NCBI RefSeq assembly: GCF_050003625.1
Contig: NC_134397.1
Span: 274,468,070 to 274,532,069, forward strand
Reading direction: 5' to 3'
DNA: 64,000 bases
Source of the DNA: Haematobia irritans
Lineage: Eukaryota > Arthropoda > Insecta > Diptera > Muscidae
Each line of letters opens with the position of its first letter. Position 1 is the first letter of the stretch. This document shows, one piece after another, positions 43,701-53,498 of this stretch. Both the position numbers and the translations under genes were made by a program. The notes under the pieces were generated by a model. That model did no database searches, had not been told where the DNA came from, and saw only the letters and a program-made list of their open reading frames with translations.

Positions 43701-44368
43701 TTGTCAGACAAGTTCAAGACACGAACTGGTATTAGTCTCTCTTCGTTCGTTGTTACCAGGGCATTTGCTATCAAGATGTTGTTGCTTTTGTTTTCTGCTG
43801 GTTCAACAACCCACAATTGGCCGACTTCACAATCTCCATTCATAGAAACCCATATAATTGCTTCGGCATTCGGTGGTATAGACTCTGACTGGCTCGTTGT
43901 CAAACGTCTGACAGGTGTATTCCCGTCGTATCCCACGTTTACCGTTATTTCGGCATCGCACCATGTCATTACACGACGCTTCATATCCAAATTGAGACCA
44001 AAAGCAATCATGAAATCCGCTCCAATTATAACTTCGTCTACTATATCGGCCACAATGAAATCATAAGTAACGGATTTGTTAGCAATAGTTAATTTTACGG
44101 TGACCTTTCCATATACGGTTGCGGGTTCCCCTGTAGCCGTGCGTAGCTTGACTCCAATCAGTGGTGTAACTTTTCCTTTTACTAAATCAGATCTAATGAT
44201 AGACTTTGATGCACCAGTATCCAACGTCAAAGTACGCTTGTCGCCATTAATAACACCCGCAATAGTTAAATTGTTATTTTTCTGTTGAACTATTGCTATG
44301 GAGATGGTGGGGCCATCGTCTGTGGGAGCCAGCTCTTGCCCCGCTGAACTAGCTCGATTTAGTTTAAA
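40778..44368 (-). CDS. pol: Pol polyprotein: protease, reverse transcriptase, RNase H, integrase
   Basis: Reached by the -1 shift at 44362-44368; there is no ATG near its start, so it is made as Gag-Pol. Order: aspartic protease (LDTGAS, about 50 codons in), reverse transcriptase (FSTLDLQSGYWQV; catalytic YLDD), RNase H (VLDTDASAHGIGG), integrase with HHCC zinc finger (H..H, CEKC), catalytic D-D-E (MDVAGPF, HSDQGRNFES, SDGMVERFNR) and a GPY-type C-terminal module (WEGPYKVIKKI). The frame is uninterrupted to the stop at 40778, next to the 3' LTR. All catalytic blocks look intact. Order RT-RNase H-integrase defines Ty3/Gypsy; the lineage within it is not assigned. Confidence 0.95.
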   Translation of the reverse strand, partial: FKLNRASSAGQELAPTDDGPTISIAIVQQKNNNLTIAGVINGDKRTLTLDTGASKSIIRSDLVKGKVTPLIGVKLRTATGEPATVYGKVTVKLTIANKSVTYDFIVADIVDEVIIGADFMIAFGLNLDMKRRVMTWCDAEITVNVGYDGNTPVRRLTTSQSESIPPNAEAIIWVSMNGDCEVGQLWVVEPAENKSNNILIANALVTTNEERLIPVRVLNLSDNHEQIVKFSDIGKCTPAEAIVNLEGNSSKTHGAVRKHLEAYVEAWTRHLSPSERNKAKQLLWKNASAFASEKGNQGRTSVVKHEIKTAEERPIKQAPRSVPLAKRDEVQKLIKEMAESGVIEPSSSPWCSPVVLVKKKDGSTRFCVDYRKLNDVTKKDSYPLPRIDDTLDTLAGTTWFSTLDLQSGYWQVEIAEKDKENTAFGVNGGLWQFNVMPFGLCNAPATFERLMERVLKGLHWKSCLIYLDDIIVMGKTFDEHLKNLKDVIQQLSAAGLRLNAKKCSLFQREVKYLGHHVTAEGISTDEDKIQAVRDWPRPRNLHELRSFLGLCTYYRRFVPNFASIAASLHKLTQKGQKFQWSDEQEDSFQHLKELLCSAPVLAYPIPGEKFVLDTDASAHGIGGVLSQQIDGKEKVIGYFSRTLSKPEKNYCVTRRELLAVIESVKHYHKYLYGQHFLLRTDHSALRWLLQFKNPEAQLARWIERLQSYDFSVEHRKGGKHGNADALSRRPCSIECKHCSKAEHKEEIVDIRLLHVESGVDWPTEQRKDPILNKIISAKEENKKPSKKDIAAESPLMKSYWAQWDSLVLVNGSLQRKWESEDGKSSRNLIIVPDSKIRDVLAEFHNGPSGGHLGITKTAEKVKQRFYWVGCQKSIAEWVANCEKCMKAKGPTRKSRGPMQEYRPGAPFERIAMDVAGPFPVSDSGNRYVLVVMDYFSKWPEVYAIPNQEAKTIVDVVNKNWICRYGVPSEIHSDQGRNFESAIFKEMCESLGIKKTRTTPLHPQSDGMVERFNRTLEEHLRKVVDNGQRDWDEHIPKFLLSYRSAIHDSTSRTPANVLFGTELKLPGDLIFGAKPNELAMEENRNDIPNTFGEVHESVRNKIKMVSNRMKARYDRAVNTEGFQEEELVLLFNPQRKKGLCPKLQTQWEGPYKVIKKINDVVYRIQKDDSPRSKMKVVHLERLAPYGTGSVPVRDEQA

Positions 44369-45756
44369 GGTGACTCACTTGACTGTGGGGTCACCTTCTT
44401 ATGGCTATTGTTTAATGGAGATGGTGATGTGGACCTTGACCGTTTGCGTCGTGCTTTGCATTCTCGAGCTAGATGTCCCGGCTTATCACAGTTATAGCAT
44501 TTGATCCGGGATTTATTTGCTTCTTGCTTCATTTCTTGCATTGCCTGCTTCATGGCCTCTTTCATCGACTCAATAACGGACTTTGATTCATCACACTCTG
44601 TCTCTACTTTACGTACCTTGTGAATTTGAGGCCGCGCTAGCAATCTCGCAGTCTCCTGTGCAAGTGCGAATGTTACTGTTTCAGCGAATGTAGCCTTTTG
44701 TGACGCATATGTTGCACATTTTATATCTGGGTCTCGAATACCATTGACGAAGGTTTCAATCTTGATGCGGTCCACAAGAGGATGACTCTCACCTGGGTAT
44801 GTCAAAAGCACTAGCCGCTCAACTTCTGTTGCGAAATCTTGTAGGGTTTCATTCGATTTCTGGATTCTTCCTCTCAATTCCATTCTGAAGATGTCCTGCT
44901 TGTGCTCTCCACCATACTTGCGTTGAAGCGCCGCTATTACTTCATTATAGTTATTTCTAGAAACAGCGGGAATGCTTTGTATCACATCAGCAGCATTGCC
45001 CTTTAATGCCAATAGAAGTTCAATTGCTTTATCATCGTCATTCCACAAATTTCTAGAAGCAACCATTTCGAATTGGAATTTGAAGACATCAAATGACGTT
45101 GAGCCATCGAAAACAGGAGTTTTGATTTTTGAGCCCTCGATGACGCGCACTGGACCACCTTTAATTTCCAGCTCTGACATTTTTTTCTCGATGTGCAGAA
45201 ACTTCTCATCATGAACCATAATTTTCTCATCCACGGAAAGAACTTTCTTATCCAATTCCACAATTTGATTTTCTATATGGTCCACACGTTTCTCCATGCC
45301 TTCAGAAATTTGTTGTAATTTTTCGTTGACCATTCTAGAATTTTCGTCGAATTTTTCTTCCAATTTTCTAGAATTTTCTTCCATTTTTCTAGAATTTGCT
45401 TCCATTTGTAGGGCATTTTCTTTCAGCAATTTTCTAGAATTTTCTTCCATTTTTCTAGAATTTTCTTCCATTTTTCTAGAATTTTCTTCCATCATTTTGC
45501 TCAAAGCATTGAGCATTGATGTGTAATCCACAACATTCGAAGCCACAGATGGAGTTTCTACACTGCTTGTATTGACGAGTATTGATTCATCAATGTCTTC
45601 CTTATAATCAAACTCATGCGTCGCAATGTCCATATTACGCCGTTCAAACTCTTCCAGTAGACGCTTTTGAAGCTGGGCCTTATTGCCTGTTGTCGGCAGC
45701 TCCAGTTTGCTCAATTCCTTTTTTAAGTCTTCCACTCGAAGCTCATTAAACTTCAT
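44359..45756 (-). CDS. gag: Gag polyprotein with N-terminal SAP motif
   Basis: 465 aa. Residues 5-37 fit a SAP DNA/chromatin-binding motif (LRVEDLKKELSKLELPTTG, then K, L and RL at the usual spacing). Residues 88-145 are a run of diverged seven-residue EENSRKM repeats, encoded by 21-bp DNA repeats, followed by a coiled-coil-like stretch to about 200. About 215-390 is the Ty3/Gypsy capsid-type region (FDGSTSFDVFKFQFE). A CCHC zinc knuckle, CYNCDKPGHLAREC, spans 420-433, followed by a basic tail. It should form the particle and bind RNA. It ends in TAA immediately after the slippery heptamer. A SAP motif at the start of Gag is uncommon to my knowledge. Confidence 0.92.
   Translation of the reverse strand: MKFNELRVEDLKKELSKLELPTTGNKAQLQKRLLEEFERRNMDIATHEFDYKEDIDESILVNTSSVETPSVASNVVDYTSMLNALSKMMEENSRKMEENSRKMEENSRKLLKENALQMEANSRKMEENSRKLEEKFDENSRMVNEKLQQISEGMEKRVDHIENQIVELDKKVLSVDEKIMVHDEKFLHIEKKMSELEIKGGPVRVIEGSKIKTPVFDGSTSFDVFKFQFEMVASRNLWNDDDKAIELLLALKGNAADVIQSIPAVSRNNYNEVIAALQRKYGGEHKQDIFRMELRGRIQKSNETLQDFATEVERLVLLTYPGESHPLVDRIKIETFVNGIRDPDIKCATYASQKATFAETVTFALAQETARLLARPQIHKVRKVETECDESKSVIESMKEAMKQAMQEMKQEANKSRIKCYNCDKPGHLARECKARRKRSRSTSPSPLNNSHKKVTPQSSESPLN
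44362..44368 (-). promoter_or_regulatory. -1 ribosomal frameshift site TTTAAAC between gag and pol
   Basis: In the gag frame the bases read T TTA AAC directly before TAA, the classical X XXY YYZ heptamer. Slipping back one base gives a frame that is open for 46 codons up to the DTGA protease region and onward through pol. Downstream, GGGGC and GGCCCC about 25 bases apart could form the stem that stalls the ribosome. Function is inferred from sequence. Confidence 0.85.
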
Positions 45757-45778
45757 TGTAGATTTTTTTTTCCGTTAT

Positions 45779-45796
45779 TCCACTTCTGACACCAAT
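45779..45796 (-). other. Primer-binding site of the Gypsy element
   Basis: On the minus strand, two bases after the LTR end, TGGTGTCAGAAGTGG begins with TGG as expected for pairing with a tRNA 3' CCA end. The priming tRNA is not assigned. Confidence 0.6.
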
Positions 45797-46399
45797 TGTT
45801 ACGTTTTTATATTTAGGCGTTTTTAATTACCCGACAATTAAAACACAGTTCTTTTAAATAACGACAATCTACAATTTATTTACTATGACTTCACACTTTA
45901 CAATTCGTTCACACTGAAGTTATTCGTTTGACGCTTTAATTAAGACTGACTCGTTAGCAGCATGCGAGCGCTTTTATATATGACGGTGTGGCAATACGAG
46001 AACATTCTGGTAGCACTACAATATTCTGGCAACGCCAGAACATTCTTAGACAATGCTAGAAGGATCTACGACCATTAAGTTGTTCGTCTGGTGGCTGCCA
46101 AACACATACACACTCACATAGATATATGCTCGCATTACTACAACAACAATGACAATAGACAATGAGATGAAATGAGAAAGCAAAATAACAAAGCAAAGGG
46201 GTTGTTATTCTATGAGAGAGTAAGAACTAACATTTCGGTAAGCAAACAAAAGAACATAAAAGAAATTCAGGAAAATACTAGAAAATGAATAGATGATTCC
46301 AACAAGTGATAGCGAAATTTTATCGTTACAATTTTAAATTTTAAATTAACGGAAACTAATTTAAATAAACTTATATCTATAATTATCAAATTCGTAACA
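45797..46399 (-). repeat. 5' LTR of the Gypsy element
   Basis: Same length and sequence as the 3' LTR, with the TATATAAAAG box at about 45972-45981 on the minus strand. Transcription toward lower coordinates would start downstream of this box. Confidence 0.93.
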
Positions 46400-46403
46400 A
46401 TAT

Positions 46404-46957
46404 AATAATACACTACACTACATAATACACTACAATACCAATTGATAAATAAAAATCTTATTAAACATTTCAACAAATAAGAACAAAAAAAAAAAACAAA
46501 CAACAAAACTTTAAATATCTTAAACATTATTAGTAAACACTTTTGCATTGATAATTCGATTTCCTTCCTTTTGGTGTCATAAAACAGCATTAATATTTAT
46601 TAGGAACGTACTGGACCGCGAGTTAGAATTGATTTCCAGTAGAAGGAATTCACAAAATATCCATTTTAAACTGATAATAGCATATGAATTAAACTGACGA
46701 TGTGATGCACATTTTCATCCAGAAGTTGTTGATTTCAACAATTTGTTGTTTTTAACAACTTTAATTGGTTGCACTTGTAATGTTTCTGGAAACTTTTTCT
46801 TGTCGATAAGCCACTCATTTTTCATTGGTCAGCTTCTTAATGTTTGCAAGAATGTAGCATACAAAGATTTTAGTTTACTGCAAAGAGATATACATTTAGT
46901 GACTTCCTTAAAGTTTTATTTCATTTTTTATTTTCACTTACTTATTTTTATAAACTA
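46404..46957. other. Remnant of element J between two insertions
   Basis: AT-rich; no gene. The minus-strand frame 46267-46590 runs into the LTR and is not credited. Confidence 0.45.
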
Positions 46958-47883
46958 AAGGGTGATTTGTTAAGAGCTTGATAACTTTTTTTAAAAAAAA
47001 ACGCATAAAATTTGCAAAATCTCATCGGTTCTTTATTTGAAACGTTAGATTGGTCCATGACATTTACTTTTTGAAGATAATTTCATTTAAATGTTGACCG
47101 CGGCTGCGTCTTAGGTGGTCCATTCGGAAAGTCCAATTTTGGGCAACTTTTTCGAGCATTTCGGCCGGAATAGCCCGAATTTCTTCGGAAATGTTGTCTT
47201 CCAAAGCTGGAATAGTTGCTGGCTTATTTCTGTAGACTTTAGACTTGACGTAGCCCCACAAAAAATAGTCTAAAGGCGTCAAATCGCATGATCTTGGACT
47301 TACCGGTCCATTTCTTGAGATGAATTGTTCTCCGAAGTTTTCCCTCAAAATGGCCATAGAATCGCGAGCTGTGTGGCATGTAGCGCCATCTTGTTGAAAC
47401 CACATGTCAACCAAGTTCAGTTCTTCCATTTTTGGCAACAAAAAGTTTGTTAGCATCGAACGATAGCGATCGCCATTCACCGTAACGTTGCGTCCAACAG
47501 CATCTTTGAAAAAATACGGTCCAATGATTCCACCAGCGTACAAACCACACCAAACAGTGCATTTTTCGGGATGCATGGGCAGTTCTTGAACGGCTTCTGG
47601 TTGCTCTTCACTCCAAATGCGGCAATTTTGCTTATTTACGTAGCCATTCAACCAGAAATGAGCCTCATCGCTGAACAAAATTTGTCGATAAAAAAGCGGA
47701 TTTTCTGCCACTGATTTTGGTAATAAAATTCAATGATTTGCAAGCGTTGCTCGTTAGTAAGTCTATTCATGATGAAATGTCAAAGCATACTGAGCATCTT
47801 TCTCTTTGACACCATGTCTGAAATCCCACGTGATCTGTCAAATACTAATGCATGAAAATCCTAACCTCAAAAGAATCACCCTT
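46958..47883 (-). mobile_element. Tc1/mariner-superfamily transposon, internally deleted copy 1
   Basis: 926 bp with short TIRs AAGGGTGATT / AATCACCCTT and TA on both sides (46956-46957 and 47884-47885). Minus strand carries a transposase whose first 20 or so codons (MNRLTNEQRLQIIEFYYQNQ, from about 47770) are joined by a deletion to the catalytic half, so the DNA-binding region is lost. A nearly identical second copy lies at 59251-60183. Confidence 0.93.
47064..47711 (-). pseudogene. Mariner-family transposase, catalytic half only (copy 1)
   Basis: 215 codons. First acid in FSDEAHF (residue 15), second in FQQDGATCH (residue 108), third in SCDLTPLDYFLWG (residue 143). Six bases present in copy 2, encoding W-P just before the third block, are missing here, so the second-to-third spacing is 34 residues instead of 36. 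The N-terminal DNA-binding part is absent and the start of the frame is a deletion junction. It could be mobilised in trans but should not act alone. Confidence 0.9.
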
Positions 47884-47885
47884 TA

Positions 47886-48533
47886 TTTGGTTATTTGTCC
47901 AAAATTTTCCATTTTTTAATTTCTTGCAATTGACCACGAACTTCGTTGCACAAATAAGTATTGAAAACCACAATGTTTTTTCGTTGCATTTTAGGGTAGT
48001 GTTTTGTCAAAGTTTTCTCATATTATCTTCAACACATTTTCAAAGATTTCGTCAACATTTTGGCAAATTGGAAGTAATTCGCAAACAATTTGAAGATGTA
48101 TTGAAGATGAGCTATTTCAAGTCAAGTTGAATTTATGTTGAAAATTATATTTACCCTCAAACTGAAAAGTTGTTGCATTTGAAAAACGCTCATCCTGTGT
48201 TTATTGGGGATGAACATTTTTCTTAGGAAACGCCATATCAATTTGATAGTGAATCCCATCTTCAACATTAGTTCAAATGGCCTTCTATATTGCTTGCCTT
48301 CAACAGATTTTCGAATGGGTTTGAAGCATTAAAATTAAATTTAGTTTGAAAAGTTGTTGCTACTATGTTGAGAAATTGTTGCTAACGTGTTGAATTCTAA
48401 TGTTAACGGTAATGTCTGTTTTTTGTTGAGAACGCGATTTTCTCAACAATTTCCCAAATTGAATTCTAAGCTAAATCTTTGAAAAAAGTTTTGAATATTG
48501 AATATAAGCATTTCTCCAATGCTTGTGTTTATT
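47886..48533. other. Element J remnants upstream of IntS5
   Basis: TTTTTTGTTGAGAACGCGATTTTCTCAACAATTT at about 48418-48451 is the complement of sequence near 39872-39910 in the left part of element J. GTGTTTATTGGG termini occur at about 48196 and 48525. Confidence 0.6.
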
Positions 48534-48773
48534 GGGTAGTATTTTCATTTCAGTAGTATTTTCATAAATCCCCTGAATTGACATTACAAATAATGTGGGA
48601 ATGGCCCATATGGTCTTGACAAATGAGGGGTTGGCAACAAAGTGAATGAACACAACCCGCATAATAATTTGACGTACGCAGTTCGTTCTCAATAGATGAG
48701 AACAGTTTACAAAGAGACGGTTTACTTATTTTGCTTCCAATTTGTTAATTTTTAGTGTTTTTTTACCGCGAAG
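48534..48773 (+). promoter_or_regulatory. Upstream region of IntS5
   Basis: About 240 bp between a J-like terminus and the ATG. No TATA box is seen, as is common for housekeeping genes. The start context is GCGAAGATG. The transcription start site is not visible. Confidence 0.35.
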
Positions 48774-51700
48774 ATGTTAAAGCAACATGTTCTTGTGGAA
48801 CTAAAACAGTTCATACAGACACTTTCCTCCGTAGGCTATCGGGGAAATCCTAATCTCACATCGCACAGCTTGTTGCGTACATCTCTTCATCTTCTCGAGG
48901 ATTTGCCGTCTGCTAGGGAAATAGTTTTTGAATACTTTGCTTTGGTAGCTGAGGTGGGAGTCCAAAGTTATGTGAACACCACAAATGTAGACCAACAAAC
49001 GGGGTTAGTCATTCCACAACAGAAAATGCAAAGTAATCAACAACAACAGCAACCAGCAGTATCACAGGAGGATCCATGTTTTGAAATAATCCAACAAGCT
49101 CTAGAAAATATTGTAAACAAAGGCCCCACGGCCTGGGGAACAGTTATAGCATCTTGGAGTTTGGATTTGGTTGGTAGTCTGTCAGATAAATACAGCAAAC
49201 GTATGTCCATAGGTGCTGCATGCAATTATTGGTTGGCCAGTACTACGATGCGTGGTCTTTTGACACTAATTAGCATTTGTTTCCGAAAACTGACAAATGC
49301 AGAAGCAGAATCATGCGTTGAAACGCTGTTGGCTGCTTACCAACGCTATTCAATGACATTCGATTGGGTTGTTGCACGTCTAGGAGGTTGTTTCCCTTCA
49401 AAAATCATTTCCCAGATTCTGCAATGTAGCTTGAAACGATTTGCTGATGACTACCCTTGCCGTTTTGACTCGGAGATTGGAATCCTTGAGTATTTATGCT
49501 TTGCCCACGAACAAGTACTTCGAGTTTGTTTCAAGGAACTACTTCAAGAAGGTTTCGTTCCAAAGAAAAAATTAGATGCCCTAATCGTACCATTTATGTT
49601 GGATTTTTGTAATTATTCGGATACTTTGCTTCAAAACATGGTCAGCGTATTTCTTGAAATGTGTAAGTTGATCATTTTTAATGGGATCCATTTAATGCTA
49701 GCATGTTTTTGTAATTTTCAGATAATGATGAATTGCGTACAACTATCACTCAAAAAGCTCCTCTGTGGATGGCCAATCGTATGTTTGCCGAAATACAACC
49801 TTCTTTGAATAACTTGGTGTTGCGCTTAAAAAGCCATGGAGCCCAAGTTTTAATTACAGTTGCAAAAATGGCTGATCAATATACTTGGTGTCAGGACTTT
49901 TTAGAATTCTCTTTGCAAGAATTGGAACAAATTGTCTTGAATGCTCGCCTGTGTCCTCTAATGGATGATTTAGCTACAGAAGAAACCAAATATATGTTGT
50001 GGAAAAGTTGTCTTAGCGCAAATATATATGAACAACAAACTGCCGTGAGACTATTGCTCATAGTTTGTAAGTACAATGTTCACATATTACTTATAGTCTA
50101 TTACTTTGAATATAAATATTGCGAATCTAAAGTGTGGTGTACCTTAGGGGTCTGTTTTGGGTCCGCTCTTTTTATATATTGTTTATTAACCATTCGTCTA
50201 CTAGGATGGTAACCAATTTACTTTTTCTTGTGACAAGTCTATTTTTATTCTCTGAAAATTGTCATTGACACGAATCTAACAAACCCCAAAAATAGAACGA
50301 TGTCACAACTACAGTTCGGCATTGGTATCGTGCACAGAGATTCATTCATTGCTCCACATTCGAAATAAATTGTTACTTAGAATTGATAATACTCAATAAA
50401 TGAAGATACACAGTTGAAGGTATTTGATAGATCCATGTAAAACTAATGGAATTGTAAGCATTTTGCAATAAGTTTTTCTATTAATCATACGATTTGCTTG
50501 GACACAACTATATGTTCTCAAAAGTACATTTATCAGTTATAGGTGTCATTGGCTAATACTTTTTAATACTAAATATTAAGTGAATTTTTAACTATTCCAG
50601 CTACCCAACACTCACACATTTACTATCAATCGATATCGGAATTGCTTCGTAAATGTTATACCCTCAATCCCTCTGGACTAGGAGCAGTAATTCGTATGAT
50701 TGGAGGTCAATCAGGAGTTGTTGAATTTCCAGAAATTAAACCGGGCATCCAAATGGTTCTAGAAGATGCTCTTCTTCAAGAACAGTTTAAGAAGGCAAGA
50801 TTAGCATCAGCTTCAGAAGTATCGGAAGCTTTAAATATTTTCAACAATCTGAATACCATTACAAAGTGAGCAAACAAATACCGTCTGGAAAATCGCTACT
50901 GTACTAATGTAATATAAATATTCTTCTAGAATGGAAAAGAAAAATACATTTTTTAGTATACGACAACATCAGTTGAGCACAGCTTTAAATGAATGTCTCC
51001 CAAAAATATTACAAATTTTGGAAGTTACATTGAATAAACTCATTCTGCGTATGGATGCCGATGCCAGTGAGCGTAGCGAGGAAAAATTTCGAGAGTTACA
51101 AAATCAAACCAATAACAATACCATACATGTTTATAATTCACACAAAAAACAAAAACTATTTGGGGTCTGTATGGATAATGCTGAGGAGGAAGAGGAATCG
51201 GACTATATGGCGAAACGTTTAACATTAGCCCATACGATAATTGATTTGTTAAATACTATTGAAGCCGGATCTAAAACACAAGTAATCAGGACAACTGAGG
51301 TATGAATTCACTCTTGAGTCAAATTTCATAAATCTTGAAGATTATATTCAAAGACAATACACTTTAGAAGATGGGAAACTGGCTTGCGTTTCCCATCTGG
51401 GTCCATACATGTTTGCAATTGTTTTATTTGCATTTTTTTGTAATGAAAAACTTATTTTCACGTTTGTTCCAAGATATTTCCAACTCTTAATTTCTTTTTA
51501 TTTGCATTTTAATGTGTTGAACCAAACACGTAAACGACAAGTAGGGACCTAGCGCCGTCAATGGCTTGATGTTCTCAGCAGCCAATTTCCCATCTTCTAA
51601 ATTGTATTGTCTTTGATTATATTAAGCGAAATGGGAAACGAAAACATTCACCAGTCTTGTTTCTAAAGCAGAGCTTCCCAACCCAATTTTTTCTGATATT

Positions 51701-53498
51701 TTGTATAAAATTAATTTTAAAATTTTACAGATTCTAAAATTGTCAGTTTTGAGTGTTAAATATTTCTTCATAAGTCTGAAAGAACAATGTGAGTACTTAC
51801 AATTACTTTTATTTTAAATGGAAATAAAAGCTGTCCTTTTTTTCTATTCTGTAAAGCACCAACTTTACGCTTAGCAGCTGTCAATCGCGTTTACAATCTA
51901 TTTCAACGCCAATGCCGAGCTCGAAAGTCATCTCGATCTGCCTGTTTGAGAGAACTCATTGAAGGATCTCTATTTTATTATGGCTATTTATTTGGTCAAT
52001 ATGAAGAACCTATAGTAGATGAGTTGGTAATACCAGAACATGAAATGATTATGGTACAAAATCAAAAGCATAGTTTTGGTCCCAACTCAAACCGGTCGAT
52101 TTTGCATGCTGGCGTAATCGGACGGGGTTTGAGACCGGAAAATATGTTAATGGGTGAGAGATGTCCACCGGAAATGCAGAGGTTATTTTTAAAGGCTTTG
52201 GAGATGTGTTGTGGTGACAATGTTAGTCTTTGTGATGACTTTTTGCTTTTCGATATTTTTATAATTTTCTGTGTACCGTAGGATCGTCAAGTGGCTATAG
52301 AAGCTTACTCTACCATATCTTTGTTGCTTGTGGAAATGGTGTCTACTGATGTCATGTACAATGGTTTGCCGTTTCCCGACGAAGAGTTCACCAAAGTCAC
52401 AATGGAACGAGATTTATTGATAAGAAGGGCCTTTTTAACATCACCTATTTTGTGGGCACTTTTGGGATTTATATCTACTCACAGACCAGCTCTTTGCTTT
52501 TCGTCTGTTCTTTTGAGAGCTCTTTGTGCAACATGCCTACATCAATGGAGAGCTAAAAATGGTAATATCTGAAATTTGAAATCAAGAAATTTCTTATAAT
52601 TGAAACTTCCCCATTAAAAAAAATGTTGTTGAACGAAATTAATTAATTTTCTAATTGATTCTATTAAATTATGGAAGATGAAATTATATTTTTTATCTAG
52701 AAGTAATAAATTCTAATATAGAAATAATAATTGTTGGAAGATTAATAATATTAGCCGCAATAACTAAAAGAGCTCAAATTCAATAAAATAATTGCTTGAC
52801 TTCTGACGCAAAATTCAAGTAATAATTTACCTCAATCAATTGAGTTGGTTAAATTTTAAATGTATCTATTATTTTTTTTTAATTGAATTGAAAACTTTTA
52901 GAATGGGCTAGGCAAAGTATTATTTTTAACATTTTAAAATTGTGTGAATTTCATTTTGTTTGCAGTAAATAAATACGATACCTGTAATCTCAAAGGAGAA
53001 TTGCTTCAATCAACCAAAAATCTATTAAAGGTTCTGGCTATGGGACAGTTGTTGCCACCACCACTTTCTAATCTTCATAATATCATCGAACATTTTGAAC
53101 CCTCCGAGGTGAGTATGGATAAAATACAAAATAACAAGTTGTGATCTATATTTTTTACATATTTTTCACGACAGGTGGCATTACTGCTTAAGGAATGTGT
53201 TTGGAATTATCTAAAGGATCATGTTCCTTCACCGGCATTATTTCATGTTGATAGTAGTGGTCTACAATGGCGCAATTCACAAGTAAACCAAATACCTCCG
53301 CAATACGTCGACACATTGAGAAATCTAATGCAAAAGAAACTAACGAAATTGGGGCAACATTATCATCAAATGTTTATAATGCCTGAAGTTGTAAATCCTA
53401 CTACAAATATACCAATCATCCCGCAGATACTAAACGCTAGGCCCGTAATATCAACATCAGCTCCGCCTGAAGTTATAGATTTAGATAAATCTCTTTGA
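48774..53498 (+). CDS. IntS5: Integrator complex subunit 5
   Basis: Coding exons: 48774-49662, 49722-50066, 50601-50865, 50930-51299, 51731-51788, 51857-52221, 52282-52561, 52966-53108, 53175-53498; total 3039 nt, 1012 aa, in frame throughout with GT..AG introns (59-534 bp). This is close to the ~1000 aa of known INTS5. Family-like blocks include ELKQFIQTL...LLEDLPSARE near the N-terminus and FDWVVARLGGCFPSKIISQ. The protein is an all-helical scaffold; no enzyme motif is expected. Integrator binds RNA polymerase II and cleaves nascent snRNA and attenuated mRNA; INTS5 belongs to its core with INTS2/6/8 and PP2A (known of the family). A Q/N-rich insert lies at about residues 78-98 and an acidic run EEEEES in exon 4. 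AATAAA at about 53636 is a likely poly(A) signal. The Drosophila ortholog is omd, as I recall. Confidence 0.93.

Larger units (their letters stand above)
40164..46399 (-). mobile_element. Complete Ty3/Gypsy LTR retrotransposon, 6236 bp
   Basis: Two direct LTRs of 603 bp each (40164-40766 and 45797-46399) start TGTTACG and end GTAACA. By eye they are identical. ATAT flanks both sides (40160-40163 and 46400-46403), a 4-bp duplication usual for this superfamily. Internal genes run on the minus strand: gag, then protease-RT-RNase H-integrase joined by a -1 shift. No env frame is present. Full coding frames plus matching LTRs imply a young, possibly still competent insertion; I did not align the LTRs base by base. 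Confidence 0.95.
39786..48208. mobile_element. Old TIR element J split by two younger insertions
   Basis: CCCCAATAAACACAAACG at 39786 faces GTGTTTATTGGGG ending at 48208, and both ends continue inward with AAAATGCAATAATTTTTCA-like inverted similarity. Host sequence remains at 39786-40163, 46404-46957 and 47886-48208. A Ty3/Gypsy element and a mariner-family element occupy the rest. A further J-like end facing the same way is near 48533, so a second partial copy may abut. Confidence 0.55.

Noticed and set aside
40164..46399. Endogenous retrovirus with env
   Set aside because: No third frame lies between the integrase end and the 3' LTR; the pol stop is 11 bases from the LTR.
46267..46590. 107-codon frame at the 5' LTR border
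   Set aside because: Spans the LTR/flank junction, so it cannot predate the insertion and has no recognisable feature.
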